The notes beneath the pieces were generated by a model. The model was given only the letters and a program-made list of their open reading frames with translations. It had not been told where the DNA came from and did not search any database. A DNA stretch of 64,000 nucleotides from Siderastrea siderea (Eukaryota; Cnidaria; Anthozoa; Scleractinia; Rhizangiidae). Shown here one piece after another: positions 56,374 through 64,000 of the stretch. Position 1 is the first letter of the stretch, and the number at the start of each line of letters is the position of its first letter. The translations under genes and the position numbers were made by a program. The DNA lies in the NCBI GenBank assembly GCA_964030785.1, contig OZ034977.1, forward strand, positions 28,106,152 through 28,170,151, written 5' to 3'.

Positions 56374-58522
56374 TTAAGGTGGCTCCATATAGTTTTTCAG
56401 CGCGCGAGGAATGGAAACTAACTTGGCACAAGCGCGCGCGCGAGGAGCCTGACAGTCCATGTCAGATGACATGTGCCAATCAACCTCCCAGGCGAACTTT
56501 TCCAAAGTCCGATTGAGGCATCTTTATGGCTTACCTTTTCAAAACCTATCGAGCACAGCAGTGAAATTATGAAAAGCCTTTAGTTTAATCGCTTTTGTAG
56601 CTGACAGTTGCAGTCCTAAGATTGTTCTACGATTGTAGGACTGGATTGATTGCGATCTTTAAGTTCAAGCAACACAGAGAGGACTGAAAACGTTGCACGA
56701 ATTATTACGCGCCTTCAAGAATTATGCGTGAAGAATTTCTTTCCGTACTCAACTTGAAATATCAGTGCTGTCCAGGTCAGCTGTCGAGAATCTCTGGGAT
56801 AAGAAGCTTAAGCTTGTTTGGATCGAGCCTAAGTGTAAGTAATTTTTTGGAAAAGTGCTTTAGTTTTTGCCTTAGGTTCCTAACAAGCCGTCTATTTTTT
56901 GTCGGGTAAGTTGTCTCTACGGCCGTTCTCATACGGTTTCAGCAAAATACAGCTGACTTGTTAATTTTATTGAGCGATGAATAGATTACACACTTGTAAC
57001 GAGGTAACAGTTGTCATTGAATTTTGATAGAAGTTGAAACTCAAAAGGACACTTATATTTCTGTGTCTATTTATCAGTCACTAGTAGCTTTTGATCTAAG
57101 TTTCACTTGTGTTGACAAGGTGCGACTTCAAAAACTTCGGTGGTCTAAAATAAAACCGAAAATTGAAAAAAGTTCAATTGTACCTAAGCTCAAATACAAT
57201 TTTTATTTTTACGAAAAATTATGCCTAGAATGACGGCATTCAGTGAACGAATAAAGGATGAGTATCGAGTTGACGGCCGGTTCTAAAACAGTCGGCGTTT
57301 CGCAGGCGTTCTGTTGACTTGTTGAACCTTGCAGAAAAATAATGTGGTCTTTTTCAAAACGTATAATTTTTTGTGGACATTTTTGTTCCCTTTCTCCAAC
57401 GTCTGCCTTTAAATATAAATTGAAAGCTTATTTATATACTATTTGCTATTCCATGCAGTTATCAAAAACGCAAGTAGCCGCTAAGAAACAACGCGGGTCT
57501 CGGCAGACAAAATATTGAGCTTACAACATAAAAAGAACGAGCTTCCCTGCTTTTCTCGGGTAGCATACCAAAAGATGTTCTAAGAGCAAACATGGCCGCT
57601 TTCGTTTTTTTCTTGAAGAACGGTTGTAATCAGTTAATGGTAAACTGAAATGAAACTGAAAATGGTTTAATGATTCCGCGGTCTGGAAACTTTAAAGGAA
57701 ACTTTTTGCTGCTGGCAATAAAGTGGCGGCTTCGTTCGAGTTTTTATATCGCGAATCGGTATAAATTTTCTTCTTTTTTGTTTGTTTGCTTCTTTCTTTA
57801 TTTTTGCGAATTTTTTGGTGACATGGATCCTTTACAGTAAAGGAAAGCAGTTGTCCAGAAAAATGTTGTTCTTTGGAAAGAAGAGCTCTAGAAAAGCTTT
57901 TCTACCGCTCACCCGGGTGCTGTCCACGCTCGTCCACGCAAAAGGAATCATGAGCATGCGCAACCCCGTAACTTGAAGAATTATTATTTTGGTAACGCGA
58001 AGAAAAAAGGTGGGTATTGAGGCATTTTCAAACGCTAATAGCGCTTGTTCCACTCGGTGAAATTTTTTTAAAATTGGAACATTTGTAGGATTTTTGTGTT
58101 TTTCAGTCATACTAAAGTAAGAGTAATTTTTGTACATGCACTTCTGCACTAATCGTCGAAAACGGAAATTTACTATTCTGGCAAAACTTATGTACAAAAT
58201 TTCTCACAGCTTTGCCAGCTGAGACTTCTCAAACGACAACATCTTTACAACAAAAATAGCGAAAATTCACCGTGTAAAAACCAAGAAATGACGTGAAGAA
58301 ACTGGGTAAGCTTAAAAAATGAGCCAAACAACTATATCAGTGGTTGCCATGGAAACGGACCAGGCCCAGAAATTGTGACTTTTTTGAAAAGTATAAAGGC
58401 TAGGCTAGTTGCTTTTGTAGCTTTTCCCTAGTGAAATGTAAATCAATGTCCTGAAAATCGTCAAAAAAGTTATGTATATTTGTCTGTTGAAACTGATGAG
58501 AAACTGTATGGAGTCACCTTAA
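56374..58522. mobile_element. TTAA-flanked non-autonomous DNA transposon, 2.1 kb, in P450 intron 4
   Basis: The left end TTAAGGTGGCTCCATATAG is matched by the complement of CTGTATGGAGTCACCTTAA at the right, and the similarity continues to TTTTTCA/TGAGAAA. Both ends lie directly at TTAA (56374-56377 and 58519-58522), the target of piggyBac and Kolobok elements. The interior has a GCGCGCGCG patch near 56434 and short open frames without a recognisable transposase. The terminal GGTG differs from the CCC start of the 19.4-kb element, so the two are different families. Confidence 0.78.
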
Positions 58523-58839
58523 TACTACATACCATACCATTGCATACCCCCCATACCAGGGCGAGGAAAATTCGAGAGATAAGCAAGTATTGTAAGCATT
58601 GTAATTTAAAGCTAAACTAATTGTTCGTATTTTAAACCCTTGAGTAGCCGGTGACTGACAGGCTCCGTGGTGGGAAATAAAGCGCAAGTAAACTGGCAAG
58701 CAGATACATGTAGCGAGGTGTGGCTCGGGCCCCTTCACAGGCTCCCGTTAAATAACAGTAAGGTGTTGTTTACATCTCTTTGTGTGATCTGATCTTCATA
58801 CATTTTGCCATTTTGCTTCGTTTTCTTTTGACCGTTTAG

Positions 58840-59006
58840 ACACCGAGTACTGTTCTATGGTTGTTGTATAATCTGGCAAGATTTCCACGTGTTCAAGAGA
58901 AGCTGTACCAAGAGGTAGATAGTGTTGTGGGAAAGGATGAAGACGTCACAGCTCGGAATCTCGCCAAACTGCCTTATCTGAAGGCTTGTCTGAAAGAGTC
59001 CATGAG
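58840..59006 (+). CDS. Mitochondrial-type cytochrome P450, exon 5
   Basis: Acceptor ACCGTTTAG, donor GTGAAA. It starts in phase 0 and completes the I-helix motif as GVDT/TPSTVLWLLYNLAR. It continues FPRVQEKLYQEVDSVVGKDE and ARNLAKLPYLKACLKESMR. The final KESMR is the K-helix ExxR motif, with Glu and Arg both present. It ends in phase 2 (AG of the Arg codon). The exon is intact. Confidence 0.94.
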
Positions 59007-60834
59007 GTGAAACGTTATACAAGTGCTTTAGACTTTGTATGATTTTCACATTGTCAGATTCTTCCACTCAAAAAAATTGGACATGTTAGTTAACCATTTA
59101 ATTTCTAGCTCTTTTTTTTTCCGGTGAGGCTGATCTGGGACTAAACGTTTTTGATATACTGACGATTTGAACCTGAAAGCCGAGTAGCATTTCCTGAAAC
59201 TTGTCGTGCAACAAATGTTATAAACTAATTTCGATTTTGAGACTTCATTACCGCTTTATAATGACGGCTAGTTGGGAGCAAACATATTCCGTATCGGAAT
59301 CCATGTCTTAATAATTTCTGTTGATCAAAATAGAAATTCTTACTCGTCATGAAGATTTGCACGCGCGATACTAGCTTACGAAAGTAGTTGTGGTTTAGCA
59401 GCAAAATGTTTGAATTTTCCACTTTTTCAACTCAAATTTGCCCTATGAAACAAACTGAACTCTTCCAGTGCATCAACATAATTTTTTTCAAACGACGAAG
59501 ATCGACAAAACAATAGAATGACATGACAATTAACTTCTTTACCAGGTTAAAACTGGAACACAAGTGATAACGCAATTATAGCGAGCGCATCGCGAAATAA
59601 AATCTGAAAAACAAACTGTTTTAAAAGAAACATACACAGTTTTAAAGCTTTAGCACTCACATTCTCGGCAATCTGTCAAGGTAAGTTGCTTGTAGGGATG
59701 AATCACATTGCAATAAAGGTTTTTGAGCAAAAACTAAAATTTTGCCGGCGTTTATGTGAACAAAGTTTTGACCTTGGCCGCGTTGTCATGACAGTTTCGA
59801 AACCAATCCCCAGCCAGCATTTTGAGACGACATTATCGCAAAATAACGCCGTCTCAAACTCAATCAAAAGAGACCACTGAAGTTCTAAGTTGCATGTTCC
59901 ACCATCTCCGCGCGCAGCAAGTTTTCGTGTAGAAGAAAGTAGACGTCGATAGCTGATGGAACAGTCGTTCAAGTGTTTGTTATAGTTACTCAAACCATTA
60001 ATAATTTTTAAAGAAATTCGAAGCAAAAGCTCGCAAAATTTGACGCAATGTCCCGGGAGTGGTTTTCTTTGCTTTCTCTTTATGAATTATTAATGAGTTT
60101 GAGAAGACCAGTTTCGAGAACGTCGGTTTGAGTACAGTGTTTATCTAAAAGGTTCCTGTGAAAAAGAGTGTTAATCTATAGCACAGACTAACACCAACAC
60201 GATACACTGAACTGACAAGTCTGACTAGCAAAACGATGGAAATTGATCGAACCTGAAAAAAAAAAATGACCTATCACTGTTTCGAGTCTTCACAACCGAT
60301 AACATCATCATTTTCATGTGGTGATCCACGATTTACTTTGAGTTATTACGCCATAGCCGCTTTAAGGACTAATCTTGCTCAGGCAATCACACTACTGATA
60401 TTCTCTGGTTTAAACCATTTACAGCAGTCTTTTCAAGGGCATCGGGACGGTTACACTAGACGAGCTAATGGATATCCTGGGCTCAAACCCATCACAGTCT
60501 TTATAGGACTGCTTTTAAATGGACGATCCCATGGTATAAACAACTGATACTCCTGGGTTTAAAGCACTATTAAACCCGAAAAAAGGTTGTTGTTGTTGTT
60601 GTTTTTTTGATTTCACAAGATGTTAAGACTTCATGTTCATTAACTAATTAACTGGCGAACTAAAATTTGCTGGTATGTAGTTTTAGCATCTTCTGTCAAA
60701 TCTTTCTCAGAAATCTTCAGGAATCGTCGATTATCTTCGAACGTGTCCGGGAAATGAATGGAAACATCTGCACGAGCGTTGGTCATTGCGCCAAACATAA
60801 TTAGTCCCTAATATTAGTTTTTATTCCACTGCTG
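59007..60834. other. P450 intron 5; no gene recognised
   Basis: AT-rich without a recognised gene. GTTGTTGTTGTTG near 60589 is a short microsatellite. It ends in TTTTTATTCCACTGCTG, with TG in place of the usual AG. Confidence 0.5.
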
Positions 60835-60913
60835 GCTGACTCCCGTATCACTGTTCGTTGCAAGGATACTGGCCCAGGATGTTGTGTTGTCTGGGTACAA
60901 TGTTCCAGCACAG
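60835..60913 (+). CDS. Mitochondrial-type cytochrome P450, exon 6, with non-canonical acceptor
   Basis: One base completes the Arg codon of exon 5, then the frame reads LTPVSLFVARILAQDVVLSG and YNVPAQ, ending in phase 0 at CAG/GTGATC. This is the K' to beta-2 region that follows ExxR in this family. The preceding dinucleotide is TG, and the tract before it looks like an ordinary 3' splice site. The two nearest upstream AGs (ending at 60804 and 60817) would place a stop in frame. So either a rare TG acceptor is used, or an A-to-T change destroyed the site. The coding part itself is intact. Confidence 0.82.
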
Positions 60914-62284
60914 GTGATCGAGCCTTAACATTTAAGCATGAGTATTTTCCCTGTTTTTCTTATTTGGACACACGAATGGCAAACATAAGGTAAAGGACTT
61001 TACTGGTAGACAATCCACAGGGGAAAAAAACTCATGGACAAATTGATGGAAGCTAAAGAATGTCGCTGGACACTTTAACAACGTTACATCCCTCAAATTT
61101 TGCCATAAACATTTTTTGCCAGTCTGTTAAGTTTGCCATTTGTGTCTTAATTATTATTGTTATTTTTTGAATTTCAATTATTTCTCAAACATTTCAAAAT
61201 TGGTTGGCATCGGTTTCTCTAATAAACACTGTAATTTTTGGCGTGTTTGCCTGACCCATACAATGGTGTTAACAACCATAACTAGGGTCATTATAGTCGT
61301 ATCTCATTTGTTGTCGTTTTAAAGAAACGGTGTTGTCCTGGTTTTTCAGTTTATATGCCAACGACAACAAACCAATTTGAATTCTTTGTTAGAATATTCA
61401 GTCTTCTTGTTATCGTTTCTTGAGCGGGAAGTTCACCTGTTTGTTCAGCGGCAGTTCAACAGTACAGGAAGTTTTGCAGAAAATGAGACTAGTGTCATTT
61501 GGGTGTTCTTTAGTCTGCATTCCAAGTTTTAGTGGCCAAGTTTTTTTGACCAAACGGAGGTATCTTTCCTTCTTGATTCTGCACTTTTGTCCAACACATT
61601 GATTATTACAGTTAACGTGCATCGCTCATTTTACTGCAATAGACGAACTTAAATGTACTGTAACCTCTATGTTGTCCATACTGATCGTTTATACAACACG
61701 TACAACCGATCGCTACCCCCCGGAGAAAGGGATGCAACATTTCCATTCACCAACGTTCAACATTGTTGAATTCAACATGCCACACCTGTTTGGCCACACT
61801 GTTGGATGATGTTGAACGACGGTTGATTATCTTTTGTTCTCAGGTAAGAACAACAATGCTGAATTTGTTTGGCCAGTATGTTGAACAGTGTTGGGTACGT
61901 GCACGTACAGGAAACTTTAATTAACATAATTTAACAGCATTGAACATAATTCAACAGGGTTTCCAAACGCTTTCAACAAGTTAATTCAACAATGTTCAAC
62001 TTTGTTGTATCGAAATTAGAATTTGTTTGGCCGCGTCGTTCAACATCGTAAAACGAAGTTGTATTCAACAAATGTTGGATGACTTTTTGTCCGTTTGTCC
62101 GGGACACTAGAGATCCAAAAGGCAAAAACATGGCGGCCATGTTGATGGTGCTAACAAAAGAGCTAACGAGAAACCTTTGTTCATGACCATTAGCATCATA
62201 AATTGCATTGTTTTTACCACGCTGTGTGTAAGCGTGGCTAATATGCTTTGCCTGGCAAGTTAAGTTTTTAATTTATTTTTGCAG
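60914..62284. other. P450 intron 6; palindromic word cluster inside
   Basis: No gene recognised. The stretch 61745-62085 is listed separately as a repeat. Confidence 0.5.
61745..62085. repeat. Cluster of self-complementary CAACATTGTTG-like words
   Basis: CAACATTGTTGAATTCAACA, ATGTTGAACGA, CAACAATGTTCAACTTTGTT and CAACAAATGTTGGATGA occur in 340 bases, with GTTTGGCC between several of them. The words have both orientations and irregular spacing. This is a dispersed-repeat type rather than a tandem array. Confidence 0.65.
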
Positions 62285-62441
62285 ACATGCGTAATTATGG
62301 AATTGTACAGCACAGCACGCTCGGAAAAATACTTTAAAGACCCTTTGGAGCTAATACCTGAGCGCTGGCTGATAGAAAACAAAGACGAAAATCACGCTTT
62401 TTCCAATCTGCCATTTGGATTTGGGACTCGTATGTGCCTTG
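62285..62441 (+). CDS. Mitochondrial-type cytochrome P450, exon 7 (heme-binding)
   Basis: Acceptor TTTTTGCAG, donor GTAAGA, phase 0 to phase 1. It encodes TCVIMELYSTARSEKYFKDP, the PERF-like LIPERWLIENKD and the heme loop NLPFGFGTRMCLG. The loop matches FxxGxRxCxG, with the Cys that ligates the heme iron. All key residues are present. Confidence 0.96.
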
Positions 62442-62969
62442 GTAAGAAACATTAACTTACTGACCACCTGACAATTTTGCCTTTTTTGTTGTTGTTGTTT
62501 CTTAGGCGACAAAGCCGTCCTTATCGGGACGACCTTGTTCGAAAAATCACTCCCAACATCAAAATCAAATCGACTTCGCGCTATCTCATGCCTAGTCCTC
62601 TCATTTAAGAAAATACAGCGGGTGAATGTACTTTTCTAGTTGCACTTCCCTAAGAACGTCACCGATTTTACACTACACGTCCCTGTGAACAGACGTCAAA
62701 GCCATCTTGATGTCTTTGACGTCCTCTAAGATTATATTACTGCCATTGACTAATCGTTTGATTTCCCAGAAGAGCGTAATTTTGCCTGTTTGATGGTAAG
62801 TACGCCCATTTCTCGCACAGATTGTTTATTAATAAGTAGTCTTGAGGTTTTTGCTTGTTTCCAGGGACTCACTGGTTTATTAAGTCTCTTGGTCTTCTTA
62901 AAAAGTTGCCCCACTGTTTTCAGTAAGCACTTTATTCTTCTTATTAAACTTCGTTATCGTATTTGCCAG

Positions 62970-63013
62970 GTCGTCGTGTGGCCGAGCTGGAGATGTTCGT
63001 GTTCATTTGTAAG
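62970..63013 (+). CDS. Mitochondrial-type cytochrome P450, exon 8
   Basis: Acceptor TTTGCCAG, donor GTGAGT, phase 1 to phase 0, 44 bases. It encodes GRRVAELEMFVFICK. The arginine pair directly after the heme loop (CLGRRVAE) is the signature of mitochondrial P450s that bind an adrenodoxin-type ferredoxin. The C-terminal exon, expected to add about 40-50 residues, was not found in the remaining 1 kb and should lie beyond the window. Confidence 0.92.
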
Positions 63014-63224
63014 GTGAGTTTTATTCCTTCAAACTTCATTTTCAGCCATAAAACTCTTTCTTGAGTGGCCTGAGTATGACCCCGTCTAAATGTTAGTGTT
63101 TTTGTTCTTCTTCTGTTTTTTTTTTAATACTGGGAGATTCTTGTACGATTGATCTTTCTTTCTGCCCGTACAACTCCCGGTCTCCCCACCTCACCCCCCC
63201 CCCCCCCCCCCGCGCCCTTCACAC

Positions 63225-63275
63225 CTTTGCGATTACCGGTGCTACCACTTGAGCTATGAAGCCACTGACAATGGA
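63225..63275 (-). mobile_element. Truncated tRNA-like SINE head
   Basis: On the minus strand, GTGGCTTCATAGCTCAAGTG followed by GTAGCACCGG resembles the 5' half of a tRNA with its A box. The expected B-box half is absent and replaced by a G/C run (plus-strand C run at about 63196-63211). Not a functional tRNA. Confidence 0.5.
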
Positions 63276-63336
63276 CGGAAGTTGGTCATATTTGCGAGCT
63301 TTGTTCTTCCCTGAAATGATTAACATTTATTATATA

Positions 63337-63495
63337 GACAAGAGTGTTTCAGTGGAAAATAGACCACTCGTAAAGCTCATACAAAACTACCGATCCGGGA
63401 CTCGAGTGGCGTATTTTCCATATCTTCACTAGTGAGGATATCGATGACGTCATTTCCCGCTCTTACACTGTTGTCCGTGCGAAAATACTCTTGTC
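63337..63495. mobile_element. Small MITE
   Basis: GACAAGAGTGTTT at the left is complementary to AAATACTCTTGTC at the right with one mismatch. The right half includes TCTTCACTAGTGAGGATATC. Target duplication is uncertain. It is non-coding. Confidence 0.6.
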
Positions 63496-63514
63496 CATAG
63501 AATAAAAAGAAAAT

Positions 63515-63741
63515 TACCGTATTTTCTCAATTAAACGCCCCCGGCGTTTATTTCCAACTTGGCCTGGTGGACCCTTTTTTAAGAAAGGGTTTTTATTCGT
63601 TTTACTTGACGTCCTGTAAATTGTCCATACACCTTAAATTCGTTATACCACAAATAAACGTCTGAAGGGCTTACTCCCCGACTTCCTCTTTTAGACCCGG
63701 CGTTTATTCGGGGCCCGGCGTTTAATCGAGAAAATACGGTA
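63515..63741. mobile_element. TA-flanked MITE, 223 bp between TA duplications
   Basis: TACCGTATTTTCTCAATTAA and AACGCC at the left are answered by GGCGTTTAATCGAGAAAATA and CGGTA at the right. The internal word GGCGTTTATT occurs on both sides. Flanking TA is consistent with a Tc1/mariner-type target. It lies in the expected last intron of the P450 gene. Confidence 0.78.
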
Positions 63742-64000
63742 TACGGTGCCTTGAAGGTACAAATTTTATTTTTTTTTCTCGTGGTATTTTACTCACTTTT
63801 ACTTTTGTTTTTACCACTCGGAAATAAAATTCATATCTTCGCGCCGCCATGTGATATCCTCTATATATGTGACCATGGCGGAACATGAATACATTATATA
63901 TGGTGACCTAAGCGCTGTGTCGTTGTGTCGGACGTGAAGACCGCGGATGCCTTCTTCACATAGGATAAAACTGCGGTGAATGTCGTATTTTGTCAAAAGA
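63742..64000. other. Window end; no gene recognised
   Basis: Contains CGCCATGTGATATCCTC and GACCATGGCGGAACATG, a weak inverted pair. The missing last P450 exon is not visible here. Confidence 0.4.

Noticed and set aside
60705..60800. Alternative P450 exon 6 at TTTCTCAG/AAATCTTC
   Set aside because: The acceptor looks good, but the translation does not match the region after ExxR and stops quickly, whereas 60835-60913 matches the family.

Overview
This is eukaryotic, AT-rich animal DNA with long introns and no bacterial operon features. GT-AG introns, tRNA-derived SINEs, a Penelope-like element, a BEL/Pao fragment and many small inverted-repeat DNA transposons, together with the two recognisable genes, fit a cnidarian, most likely an anthozoan such as a stony coral. 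The organism is an inference; no marker in the window names a species. LAYOUT: 0-26 kb holds no intact gene that I can recognise. It is made of transposon copies and decayed coding fragments: a Mutator-like element with a 9-bp target duplication at 0.2-1.4 kb, a 1-kb inverted-repeat element at 3.4-4.4 kb, a decayed BEL/Pao integrase at 6.6-7.3 kb, a frameshifted zinc-finger-type fragment near 11 kb, a composite element whose ends carry oppositely oriented clusters of hairpin repeats (15.6-18.7 kb), a TTAA-flanked element (19.4-20.0 kb), a SINE (22.1-22.6 kb) and a pogo-like element (23.5-23.9 kb). 26.4-34.5 kb carries the last three exons of a plus-strand gene for a cysteine-rich, multi-pass membrane protein. 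Its introns have taken in a SINE, a Penelope-like endonuclease fragment, a foldback MITE and duplicated segments. 35-50 kb is again accessory: a Mutator-like element carrying a small zinc-finger-type ORF, an old ~130-bp repeat array (38.3-39.0 kb), a tyrosine-recombinase-like ORF split by a transposon that itself received a Harbinger-type MITE (41.5-42.4 kb), a long GTAT microsatellite, and a frameshifted transposase-like pseudogene (48.5-49.5 kb). 50.7-63.0 kb contains eight exons of a plus-strand mitochondrial-type cytochrome P450. Its last exon lies beyond the window. HOW THE PIECES RELATE: the two genes are unrelated in function as far as the sequence shows. The P450 has all family landmarks (presequence, helix C, I-helix, ExxR, heme loop), but exon 4 lacks one base and the only frame-compatible acceptor for exon 6 is TG instead of AG, so this copy is either a decaying gene or carries sequence errors. 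The most unusual structures are the hairpin-repeat composite element, the nested insertions with recoverable empty site at 41.5-42.4 kb, and three different Mutator-like elements that all begin TAG, end CTA and sit in 9-bp duplications.
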